From Acidobacteriota bacterium (GTDB lineage: Bacteria; Acidobacteriota; Vicinamibacteria; Vicinamibacterales; UBA2999): 5,594 nucleotides of DNA. The notes beneath the pieces were generated by a model, which did not search any database, was not told the origin of the DNA, and was given only the letters and a program-made list of their open reading frames with translations. Below, one piece after another: positions 1 to 5,594 of this stretch. How positions within the stretch are numbered: position 1 is the stretch's first letter; the number at the start of each line of letters is the position of its first letter. The DNA lies in the NCBI GenBank assembly GCA_947478985.1, contig CANJYC010000142.1, positions 1 through 5,594 of the forward strand, in the 5' to 3' direction. The position numbers were made by a program, and so were the translations under genes.

Positions 1-2
1 CC

Positions 3-671
3 AGCCAGCTGATCGAGCAGCTCCTCGCGCAGGAGCAGCGTGACGGCGTGGCGATGGCGGGTCTGTTTTCCCAGATCGGCGAGGACTACTACCGGCGGCT
101 CGGTTTCTCGCTCGTGCCGCTCACCGAGGTGGACGTCGAGGTTACGGTCACGAAGAAAGGCTCGCCTGCGATGCTCGTGCGCGCCGGTGACGAGCGCGAC
201 CTGCCCGAACTGGCGAAGATGCACGTTATCCGCTCGGAATCCGCACCCTTCTCGCTGCACCGAGATCCGGCGCTGATCCATTACGCCATCAGCAAGAAGC
301 GGATGCAGGCCGGGCTGGGCCCGACAGGGTTACGGCAGATGGAGTTCTTCGTGGCTGAGGAGGGCGCGTCGGCGGTGGCCTACGTGGTGCTGACGGTCAG
401 CAAGGGCGGCTGGACACTCGAGGAGGCGGGCGATCGGGACCCGGCTGGGGCGCGTCTGGGGGCGATGCTGCAGGTGCTCATTGCCCGCGAACCGTCGCAC
501 ACCACGCCGCGCATCCGCGCGTGGTGGCCGCCGTCATTCGCGGTCCCGCCGCAGCTGCGCCTGACGGCGCCGGTTGCCGCACGCGATCGGTTCATGGTGC
601 GTGCCTTAGGCGACCTGCCGATGCCGACGGCCCCTGACGACGCCTTCTACTGGCGGAGTGACTACTTCTAA
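3..671 (+). CDS. GNAT-family N-acetyltransferase, 5'-truncated by window edge
   Basis: This is the C-terminal 222 residues of an acetyltransferase; the frame is open to the left edge, so the true start lies outside. In-frame GTG (48) and ATG (54) codons are not the start, because family-like sequence runs upstream of them. Visible residues 21-35 (LFSQIGEDYYRRLGF) match the end of a GNAT fold, where the LFS strand and the YxRLGF turn close the acetyl-CoA domain. After a linker, residues about 59-165 look like a second, degenerate GNAT domain (AGDERDLPELAKMH helix, then a MEFFVAEE / AYVVLTV strand pair and WTLEEAGDRD). This tandem layout recalls Eis-like GNAT proteins. GNAT enzymes transfer acetyl from acetyl-CoA to an amine; the substrate cannot be read here. 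The protein is probably cytoplasmic. The gene ends TAA at 669-671, interlocked with the stop of the opposite gene. The family call is firm; the subfamily is a guess. Confidence 0.85.
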   Translation, partial: SQLIEQLLAQEQRDGVAMAGLFSQIGEDYYRRLGFSLVPLTEVDVEVTVTKKGSPAMLVRAGDERDLPELAKMHVIRSESAPFSLHRDPALIHYAISKKRMQAGLGPTGLRQMEFFVAEEGASAVAYVVLTVSKGGWTLEEAGDRDPAGARLGAMLQVLIAREPSHTTPRIRAWWPPSFAVPPQLRLTAPVAARDRFMVRALGDLPMPTAPDDAFYWRSDYF

Positions 672-2398
672 CGTTCGACGAGTTTCAGATCGAGCGCTTT
701 ACTCTCGCCGGACCCGAGGCTGAAAGGGGTCGCGTGTTCCCGGATCTGTTCCAGGAATCGAGGGTCGCTCCCTTCACCCTCCTCGAGGTAGTCCACGGCG
801 ACCGCGAGGTAGTGTGCCTCCGGCGGCAGCGCCAGAATCTTGAAGAGTCCCTGCTGGTCCGGGCGTCCCGCGCGAAGGTAGCGCGACGGGAAGGCCCACT
901 TGTCACGGTCGTCCGGAAACACCACAACCGTGTAGTCGTGCGCCACCGCGCTCCCGCTGGTCACCGTGCCGCTGAGGGCCGTCACGCGATCGGTCACCAC
1001 CACGCGTGCGCCGCGTAGATCCTGGTTGCCCGCGAAATCGAGCACCTTGTCGGTGATGTCGCTGCCGTTCAGCGTGATCGCGTCGAGCATCCACGCCGAC
1101 GGCAGGCCGGTGACGCGTATCGCGCGCGGGCCCAGTAGTCCCGTCAGGCTGAACGCGCCGCCGGCGTCGAGGCGTGCCGACTGCGTGCCGATGCCGCGCG
1201 TCTGTGGGACGGCTTGTGTGGTGATCTGAATGGCGGACAACGGCAGGGCCGCGGTGCTCTCGGGCGCAGCCGTCACTGTACCGCTCAGCGTGGCCCCCTT
1301 GCTCGTCACCACGTAGACGCCGGTCACGTCCTCCGCGCCGACCGTCAGCGGTATGGAGGCGATCTCTCCGGTGTCAGTGCCGCCTCCGCCACCCCGTCCG
1401 CCGCCGCGTCCGAATCCCTGCGGCCGCGATGTGACCGTCAGCGTGTACGAGCCTGGCGCGACGTTGGTCAGGATGAACGTACCATCGGACCTGATGTTGC
1501 CGCCCGCACCGGGCGCAATGAGATCACCAGCGCCATCAGCAGGACCGAGGATCGTCGACCCGCCTGTGAGCGGCTTGCCTGATGAGTCGATGACGTTGCC
1601 GGTGACGCGGACGGTACGGACAGGCAGTAACGCGAAGCTGATGTTGGCGATCTCCTGACCGACGGTGACGGTCACGCGCTGGGCCTCTGCGACGTTGCCG
1701 GTGCCAGGAAAGTACGTGGGCGCGTAGCCCGCGGCATCGCTCGTCGGGTCATCCACCGGCAGTGCTCTGACCGTGGCGCTGACGTAGTAGTCGCCGGGCG
1801 TGAGGCCGAACAGCCTGAACGCCCCTGTGTCGTCGCTCTGATCCCCGACATTGGTCTGCGTCAGCCGTCGCGTGCCCTGCACCATCTGATAGCGCATCAC
1901 CTGCACGCGCGCGCCGGCAACAGGGTCGCCGAACTCGTCGAAGACGCGCCCCGTGATGGCGGCCCCGCGCGGGAGCGCGAGGTCGGCGTTCTCGACGACC
2001 TGCGTCTCGCTGAGGTCGATTGGACGTCCGGCCTCGAATGGGCGACGTTGGCCGTAGCGCAACGTCACGAAGCCGGCCTTCGATGCGGTGATCTCCCAGC
2101 GCCCGGCCGCCAGGTCCCGGAACTCGAATCGTCCCTGACCGTCCGTCGTGGCGAGGCGCGAGGCGCGCGTGTCGGATGAGATCGCCCGGATCTGTGCGCG
2201 CCGGATCGGCGTGCCGCCATCGGCGGTGAGGACACGGCCACGGATGGTGGCTCCGCCCGTCGCCTGCGGTCGAGGGTCGCGTGGCGCGCCGCGACCTCCG
2301 GTCTGTCCCTGCGTCGGCGCCTGCGCGTATGTCGTGACCGGCTCGAAACCGGCCACGACCGAACAGGCGAGGATGAGAGCAAGAAGCGCCCGCGTCAT
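668..2398 (-). CDS. Secreted protein with carboxypeptidase-regulatory-like beta-sandwich repeats
   Basis: The 576-residue product probably lies in the periplasm or outside the cell. The start is ATG at 2396-2398, because it opens a signal peptide: MTR, a hydrophobic core ALLALILACSVVAGF, then an AQA site near residue 27. The frame stays open 93 codons further upstream, but that part is antisense to the transporter start and is composition-biased. The mature protein is mostly transthyretin-like repeats: about 50-141 (IRGRVLTADGGTPIRRAQI, then TDGQGRFEFRDLAAGRWEI), 146-258 (ITGRVFDEFGDPVAGARVQV, then DDTGAFRLFGLTPGDYYV), 262-325 (GNVIDSSGKPLTGG, then SDGTFILTNVAPGSYTL), 367-431, and 473-576. 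Each follows the pattern GxVxDxxGxPlxgAxV...tdxxGxFxfxxLxpGxYxv of CarboxypepD_reg domains. A Gly/Arg-rich linker is at 328-340. No catalytic domain, TonB plug or barrel is seen, so it is probably a binding or surface protein. Its role and ligand are unknown. It diverges from the MFS gene across 60 bp. Confidence 0.85.
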   Translation of the reverse strand: MTRALLALILACSVVAGFEPVTTYAQAPTQGQTGGRGAPRDPRPQATGGATIRGRVLTADGGTPIRRAQIRAISSDTRASRLATTDGQGRFEFRDLAAGRWEITASKAGFVTLRYGQRRPFEAGRPIDLSETQVVENADLALPRGAAITGRVFDEFGDPVAGARVQVMRYQMVQGTRRLTQTNVGDQSDDTGAFRLFGLTPGDYYVSATVRALPVDDPTSDAAGYAPTYFPGTGNVAEAQRVTVTVGQEIANISFALLPVRTVRVTGNVIDSSGKPLTGGSTILGPADGAGDLIAPGAGGNIRSDGTFILTNVAPGSYTLTVTSRPQGFGRGGGRGGGGGTDTGEIASIPLTVGAEDVTGVYVVTSKGATLSGTVTAAPESTAALPLSAIQITTQAVPQTRGIGTQSARLDAGGAFSLTGLLGPRAIRVTGLPSAWMLDAITLNGSDITDKVLDFAGNQDLRGARVVVTDRVTALSGTVTSGSAVAHDYTVVVFPDDRDKWAFPSRYLRAGRPDQQGLFKILALPPEAHYLAVAVDYLEEGEGSDPRFLEQIREHATPFSLGSGESKALDLKLVER

Positions 2399-2405
2399 GG
2401 TGCCG

Positions 2406-2411
2406 ATTATG
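2406..2411 (-). promoter_or_regulatory. Putative -10 box of the secreted-protein gene
   Basis: On the minus strand the hexamer CATAAT (five of six matches to TATAAT) ends seven bases before the ATG. Transcription would then begin at or just before the start codon, giving a leaderless or nearly leaderless mRNA. This agrees with the absence of any Shine-Dalgarno-like sequence in the bases before this ATG. The -35 position (ATCCGC at 17 bp spacing) is a poor match. Confidence 0.3.
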
Positions 2412-2445
2412 ACGCCGGGCCCCCTGGCGCGGATGGAATTCCGTG

Positions 2446-2451
2446 GATACT
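2446..2451 (+). promoter_or_regulatory. Weak putative -10 box of the MFS gene
   Basis: GATACT (four of six matches to TATAAT) ends seven bases before the GTG start at 2459, the same spacing as the -10-like box of the divergent gene. The only purine-rich motif nearby, GGAG at 2456-2459, overlaps the start codon and cannot serve as a ribosome binding site for it. No good -35 is seen. The support is mainly positional. Confidence 0.2.
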
Positions 2452-2458
2452 TACCGGA

Positions 2459-3628
2459 GTGCGCGACTCCCGCGAAAAGCTCTATCTGGTGTCGTGCGCG
2501 GCGATGTCCGTGTTCGGCATGGTCCTGGCCCTGCCGGGCACGGTGCTTGGCCTGCCCGAGGTTGTCAGCCGGTTCGACCTGACATTGGCCGATCGAGGCG
2601 TGCTGATCGCAACCTTGTTCATCGGCCTGCTCGTCGGCAGTGTCGCCTCTGGGCCCATCGTGGATGCGGTCGGCCACCGGGTCTCACTGGCTGTTTCAGC
2701 CGCGCTCATCGCGGTCGGGCTGCCGCTGTTCTCCGCGGCATCGAGCTATCCCCTGGCGCTCATCTCGCTTGCCGCGATCGGCGTGGCGTCGGCAGGCATC
2801 AACACGGCCGCCAACGCGCTCTGCTCCGAGACGTTTCCCCATGAACTCGGCCGCAGGATGAACGGCATCGCGATCGCGGTCGGCACCGGCGGACTGTCGA
2901 TGCCGGCCGCGACCGCACTCCTCGGCGGATCGGTGTCCTGGTCAGGCGTCGTGAACGGCGGCGCCATGCTGGCCGCCGCGGTTGCGATCTCGGCGCTGCG
3001 CATCACCGCGCCCGGGGCCTCCGCGATTGAGGTCTCTGCGGGCGCGCGGATTCCGGCGGTGCTGCGCCAGCCCGGTCTCATCTGGTTTGCGCTGCTTGTG
3101 ATGTGCGCCGCCGGCACCGAGGCATCAATGGCCGGATTCACCTCGACCTACCTGACGACGCTCGGATTCACGCCGAAGGCGGCGACGTGGGCGCTCTCGT
3201 CGCACTGGGTCGGGTTGATCGCCGGGCGCCTCGCCCTGGCCCGCCTCGTCGATCGCGGCAAGCGGCGCGCGATCCTGGCTGCCGCAATCGCCGGCGCGGC
3301 CGCGCTGCTCGTGCTTGCGACGACCGCGACGACAGGAGTGCTGGCGATCGCGCCGTTTGCTGTTGGTCTGGCGATCGCCATCGTGATGCCGACGACGCTC
3401 GCGCTCGCAGGGGAACGCTATCGCGAGCACGCCGGGACGCTGTTTGGCATCCTGCTGACCCTTGCACAGGCCGGGGCCATCGTGCTGCCGGCTGCCGTCG
3501 GTGTTGTCGGTGAGCACAGCGGCGTCCGCGCGGGGATGAGCATTCTGGTGGTCAACAACCTGCTGGTCGCCGCCATCTGTCTGAAGGCGGCGGGACGCAC
3601 GCGTGCCGCCGGCACACATCGCCGCTAA
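2459..3628 (+). CDS. Major facilitator superfamily transporter, 12 TM
   Basis: This is a 389-residue inner-membrane secondary transporter of usual MFS length. Hydrophobic segments fall at about 8-33, 46-66, 75-95, 98-120, 135-157, 162-182, 206-232, 241-262, 267-290, 292-314, 325-350 and 356-378, giving two six-helix halves around a loop at 183-205. The loop 2-3 signature (motif A) is GPIVDAVGHR at 65-74, with Gly65, Asp69, Gly72 and Arg74; the weaker repeat in the second half is GRLALARLVDRGKRR at 256-270. Helix 7 carries a buried acidic residue, Glu221, in GTEASMAGFTSTYL. This resembles the GxExSxGG(W/F)xxTY pattern of FucP/MFSD4-like sugar transporters, so a sugar or related organic substrate with proton or sodium coupling is possible but unproven. 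The GTG start at 2459 sits just before helix 1; ATG at 2504 (residue 16) would cut into helix 1. The frame is open upstream without a better start. It ends TAA at 3626-3628, nine bases before a large palindrome. Confidence 0.88.
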   Translation: MRDSREKLYLVSCAAMSVFGMVLALPGTVLGLPEVVSRFDLTLADRGVLIATLFIGLLVGSVASGPIVDAVGHRVSLAVSAALIAVGLPLFSAASSYPLALISLAAIGVASAGINTAANALCSETFPHELGRRMNGIAIAVGTGGLSMPAATALLGGSVSWSGVVNGGAMLAAAVAISALRITAPGASAIEVSAGARIPAVLRQPGLIWFALLVMCAAGTEASMAGFTSTYLTTLGFTPKAATWALSSHWVGLIAGRLALARLVDRGKRRAILAAAIAGAAALLVLATTATTGVLAIAPFAVGLAIAIVMPTTLALAGERYREHAGTLFGILLTLAQAGAIVLPAAVGVVGEHSGVRAGMSILVVNNLLVAAICLKAAGRTRAAGTHRR

Positions 3629-3630
3629 GC
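3624..3630. repeat. Left copy of 7 bp direct repeat GCTAAGC flanking the palindrome
   Basis: GCTAAGC contains the TAA stop of the MFS gene (3626-3628). An identical copy lies at 3761-3767. Exactly seven bases (3631-3637) separate this copy from the palindrome's left end, matching the seven bases on the other side. It may be a target-site duplication. Against this, the inverted repeat does not extend to the direct repeats. Confidence 0.4.
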
Positions 3631-3637
3631 CTCCGTT

Positions 3638-3753
3638 GCGAAATTACAGGTAGCGGGTCCTGTCGCTGGACAGCCCCACCCGTGCTCGGCCCTATCGGGC
3701 CTGCGGCGCGGGCGGGGCGCCCCGTCCAGCGCCACCCGCAAGCGTAATTTCGC
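3638..3753. repeat. 116 bp imperfect palindrome (REP/MITE-like, or bidirectional terminator)
   Basis: Four arm blocks and an apex hairpin pair in register. GCGAAATTAC (3638-3647) pairs exactly with GTAATTTCGC (3744-3753). GCGGGT (3653-3658) pairs with ACCCGC (3734-3739). CGCTGGAC (3664-3671) pairs with GTCCAGCG (3724-3731). GCCCCACCCG (3673-3682) pairs with CGGGCGGGGC (3709-3718) with one mismatch. The apex is GGCCC-TATC-GGGCC (3688-3701). That is 38 pairs around one centre near 3695, with small bulges. The right arm also holds a self-palindrome, GGGGCGCCCC, at 3714-3723. The structure fills the gap between the two convergent genes, leaving nine and eight bases to the stop codons. It has no U-tract outside the stem, so it is not a classic intrinsic terminator, though RNA from either strand would fold strongly. 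A non-autonomous mobile palindrome (REP/BIME or MITE type) is the main alternative. A GTAG at 3650-3653 recalls the foot tetranucleotide of RAYT-linked REPs, but could be chance. Confidence 0.75.
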
Positions 3754-3760
3754 GCCCCGG

Positions 3761-3767
3761 GCTAAGC
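3761..3767. repeat. Right copy of 7 bp direct repeat GCTAAGC flanking the palindrome
   Basis: This copy contains the complement of the TAG stop of the minus-strand MutS-like gene (CTA at 3762-3764). It lies seven bases (3754-3760) outside the palindrome's right end. Together with the left copy it brackets a 130 bp segment (3631-3760) that could be the inserted unit. Confidence 0.4.
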
Positions 3768-5585
3768 ACCACTTGCATCGTCGCCGACGTCCAGGCCGAC
3801 GGCTCGCATCAGCGCGATGGCGTTGCTGCGCGTGACCGGACCCGGCTTCATCCGATAGTCGAACGTGATGTCGCCATCCTCGAAACGGTCCTCGAAGTGG
3901 ACGTTCTCCGCGCGCGGCACGAGCGTCTGCGCCACGGCCGTGAGCGCAAGGTCGTGGGTGGTGATGAGTCCGATGGCGCCGCGGTCGAGGAGGTTGCGCA
4001 GGACACCGGAGGCGCCGATGAGGCGGTCGTGTGAGTTGGTGCCGTGGAAGATCTCGTCGAGGAGAAAGAGCAGCGGCGGCGCCCCGGCGGCCGCATCGGC
4101 AAGCTGGCGGATCCGGGTGATCTCGGCGTAGAAGCGGGACCGCCCTTCCTGGAGCGAGTCCTGAATGCGCAGCGTCGCACCGAGGGCGAGCGGCGTCAGC
4201 CTCAGGCGCGTAGCTCGGACCGGCGCGCCGGCGAAGGCGAGCACCGCGTTGATGCCGACCGTCCGCAGCAGCGTGCTCTTGCCAGACATGTTCGAGCCGC
4301 TGATGACGAGCAGGCGTCGCTCGCCCGTGAGTGATACGTCGTTGGCCACCGCGCGGGCGTCGGCCAGCAGCGGGTGCCGGAGCGACGTGCCCTCGAAGAG
4401 CGCCGGCCCGTCCTCGACGATCTCGGCAAATGGATCTCCGGGATGTTCGTATCGATACGCCGAGAGCGAGCTCAGGGCTTCGAACTGCGCGACGGCCTCC
4501 AGCCAGACCGACACGTGTGCGCCATGCACGTCGCGCCAGCGTTCGATTGCAAACGCGATCTGCGTGCCCCAGAGCAGCGTCGCGCCGATGAGCGCGAAGA
4601 ACGGGTTGTGCTGCCAGTCATGCCATTCGACGAGCTGGTGCAGCCGGTGAATGGCGCGTGAGGCCGCGACGCCTTCCGTCCTCAGGCTGTCCCTCAGCGC
4701 ACGCAGCCGCGGCGAGGCGGGGTCGGTGGCTTCAAGCTCTCGCAGAACCTGCGCGAGGATGTCGAGATCGCGAGCGGGCCCGTCAGCCGCATGCAGCGCC
4801 GTGTCGACGCGACGCGCCAGCGGAGTCGAAAACAGGATCTCGAGGGCCACGACGATCCAGAAGGGACCGGAATTACCGCGCAGGGCCCAGTTGATCGCAG
4901 TGGCCAGTGCGGCGAGGCTCAGCGCTGCGGCAACCGCGCGAGGCCAGGCCCACGTGAGCACGCGCGGTGCTGCGGCCCACGCGACGAGCGCATCGCTTCG
5001 GACGCCGGCTCTCACATCCGTCCCGGCGAGGGCCAGCCGCTCGCGAAGGTCGAGCTGGGGCGTCAGCTCGGTGATCGCGTCTCGGCGCTCGCGCAACTCC
5101 GTGGCTCCGGCGGGTGCCTTGAGCCATCCGGCCAGCATGGCTTCACCGGCGCGGGTACGCGCGATCGACAACAGCTCGAAGAGCGAGCCGCGGCCGAAGA
5201 GGTCGAGGTCGTTGGCGTAGAGGTGTGTGTCGTCGATGAATCGCTCGCCCGACTCGCCCGTTCCCGCCCATCGATCCTCGATGCGGCCGAGGCCGCGCTC
5301 GTAGAACCGGATGCCGCGCGCGGCGAACTCGCGCTCTCGGATGACCGTGTCATGCCGGCGGACGAGCCACAGAAACCCCGCAACGGGCGCGACGAGCGGC
5401 CACGATGGCAATGCTCCGCGCCACCAGAGCGTGGCGAGCGCGGCAAAGGCGGCAAAGAAGGCCAGACGGGCATAGCCGAGGCGCGCGTCCTGCGCGGTCA
5501 GGGCCAGGTGAGCGGTGGTGCGCAGGCGAAGACGCTCGCGGTACTCCGCGAGCGGGGTGGTCAACACCGGTCCATTGTGCCGCAC
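3762..5585 (-). CDS. Membrane-anchored MutS-like ATPase (MutS family, non-canonical)
   Basis: The product is about 607 residues. Its C-terminal part, about 395-600, is a MutS-type ABC ATPase. Walker A is GSNMSGKST at 430-438, the MutS signature region is DSLQEGRSRFYAEI at 476-489, Walker B is LLFLLDE with Asp510-Glu511, the following turn is HGTNSHDR, and the switch histidine is in TTHD (His544). Residues about 95-190 and 265-390 look like the MutS core/lever helices (DLDLFGRGSLFELLSIART; LRERRDAITEL). Unlike MutS1 there is no N-terminal mismatch-reading domain, and unlike MutS2 there is no C-terminal Smr nuclease. Instead there are hydrophobic segments at about 41-56, 61-77, 214-234, 241-257 and perhaps 329-347, which predict membrane anchoring. 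This resembles the poorly characterised MutS-related membrane proteins of Acidobacteriota and Bacteroidota; the function is unknown. Start: GTG at 5585 is the longest within the window, but GTG at 5567 or TTG at 5564, just before TTPLAEYRERL, is equally plausible. The frame is open to the right edge. The gene ends TAG next to the palindrome. Confidence 0.85.
   Translation of the reverse strand: MRHNGPVLTTPLAEYRERLRLRTTAHLALTAQDARLGYARLAFFAAFAALATLWWRGALPSWPLVAPVAGFLWLVRRHDTVIREREFAARGIRFYERGLGRIEDRWAGTGESGERFIDDTHLYANDLDLFGRGSLFELLSIARTRAGEAMLAGWLKAPAGATELRERRDAITELTPQLDLRERLALAGTDVRAGVRSDALVAWAAAPRVLTWAWPRAVAAALSLAALATAINWALRGNSGPFWIVVALEILFSTPLARRVDTALHAADGPARDLDILAQVLRELEATDPASPRLRALRDSLRTEGVAASRAIHRLHQLVEWHDWQHNPFFALIGATLLWGTQIAFAIERWRDVHGAHVSVWLEAVAQFEALSSLSAYRYEHPGDPFAEIVEDGPALFEGTSLRHPLLADARAVANDVSLTGERRLLVISGSNMSGKSTLLRTVGINAVLAFAGAPVRATRLRLTPLALGATLRIQDSLQEGRSRFYAEITRIRQLADAAAGAPPLLFLLDEIFHGTNSHDRLIGASGVLRNLLDRGAIGLITTHDLALTAVAQTLVPRAENVHFEDRFEDGDITFDYRMKPGPVTRSNAIALMRAVGLDVGDDASGA
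5574..5579 (-). promoter_or_regulatory. Possible -10-like hexamer before the alternative MutS-like start
   Basis: On the minus strand CACAAT (four of six matches to TATAAT) lies within about ten bases upstream of the GTG at 5567. If this is the promoter, the mRNA would again be leaderless and the protein would start at residue 7 of the longest reading. Too little upstream sequence is present to examine a -35. This is a weak call, kept because it repeats the spacing seen at the other two starts. Confidence 0.15.
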
Positions 5586-5594
5586 GTGGCGGGC

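Larger units (their letters stand above)
2399..2458. promoter_or_regulatory. Divergent intergenic region (secreted protein / MFS) with a GC-rich dyad
   Basis: These 60 bp separate the two divergent start codons, so both promoters must lie here or inside the genes. A near-perfect dyad occupies 2413-2429: CGCCGGG, loop CCC, CCTGGCG, with seven pairs including one G-T. It lies between the two -10-like hexamers, 2406-2411 on - and 2446-2451 on +, and could be an operator controlling both genes. It may equally be chance in GC-rich DNA. No TTGACA-like -35 box is convincing on either strand. Confidence 0.3.

Noticed and set aside
48..56. GTG (48) or ATG (54) as the start of the acetyltransferase
   Set aside because: GNAT-like sequence (LIEQLLAQEQRDG) continues in frame to the left edge and these codons fall in the middle of a conserved domain, so the gene is simply truncated by the window.
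1376..1411. CCGCC-rich tract as a regulatory or tandem repeat
   Set aside because: It encodes the Gly/Arg-rich linker (residues 330-341) of the secreted protein, so codon composition explains it.
2362..2398. Lipoprotein signal (ILAC with Cys12) in the secreted protein
   Set aside because: Only eleven residues precede the Cys, the -2 residue is Leu, and a normal signal-peptidase-I type site (AQA near residue 27) follows. A lipoprotein cannot be fully excluded.
2399..2677. A 93-codon upstream extension of the secreted-protein frame on the minus strand
   Set aside because: It is antisense to the first part of the MFS gene, has biased shadow-like composition (His, Gln, Arg rich), and would bury a clear signal peptide that begins with ATG at 2398.
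3125..3619. Long minus-strand open frame inside the MFS gene
   Set aside because: Antisense shadow of a strongly supported transporter in GC-rich DNA; the translation is Arg/Gln/His rich with no recognisable motif.
3638..3753. Classic Rho-independent terminator
   Set aside because: No run of T follows the stem on either strand, and the stem is far longer than usual. A terminator role remains possible, but not on the standard pattern.
4651..5220. 189-codon plus-strand open frame inside the MutS-like gene
   Set aside because: Ser/Arg/Ala-rich antisense shadow of a conserved gene; no motif and no start signal.
3762..5585. Canonical mismatch repair MutS or MutS2
   Set aside because: It lacks the mismatch-binding N-terminal domain and the Smr domain, and it carries several membrane segments; only the ATPase and core helices match.

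Overview
The window is GC-rich and densely coded, and it looks like a chromosomal stretch from a soil-type bacterium. The best guess is Acidobacteriota, possibly Vicinamibacteria. That guess rests on the GC bias, on a secreted protein built of carboxypeptidase-regulatory-like beta-sandwich repeats with a Gly/Arg-rich linker (a protein style common in that phylum), and on a membrane-anchored MutS-like ATPase. No rRNA or other marker gene is present, so the assignment is inference. I see no phage, CRISPR, tRNA or transposase gene.

Layout from left to right: (1) the 3' part of a tandem-GNAT acetyltransferase on +, cut by the left edge; (2) a secreted multi-domain protein on -, tail-to-tail with gene 1, the two stop codons interlocked in one CTAA; (3) a 60 bp divergent promoter region; (4) a 12-helix MFS transporter on +; (5) a 133 bp convergent intergenic region almost wholly filled by a 116 bp imperfect palindrome; (6) a MutS-like membrane ATPase on -, whose start lies close to the right edge.

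The genes do not form an obvious pathway. Orientation alternates (+, -, +, -), so each gene is probably its own transcription unit. The only pair likely to share regulation is the secreted protein and the MFS transporter, which diverge from the same 60 bp.

The most notable non-coding signal is the palindrome at 3638-3753. It is flanked at equal distance on both sides by a 7 bp direct repeat, GCTAAGC, and each copy contains the stop codon of the adjacent gene. Collapsing the repeat would recreate a CTAA shared-stop overlap exactly like the one at 668-671. This suggests that a small palindromic element was inserted into, and duplicated, a shared stop site. The alternative is a bidirectional terminator structure.
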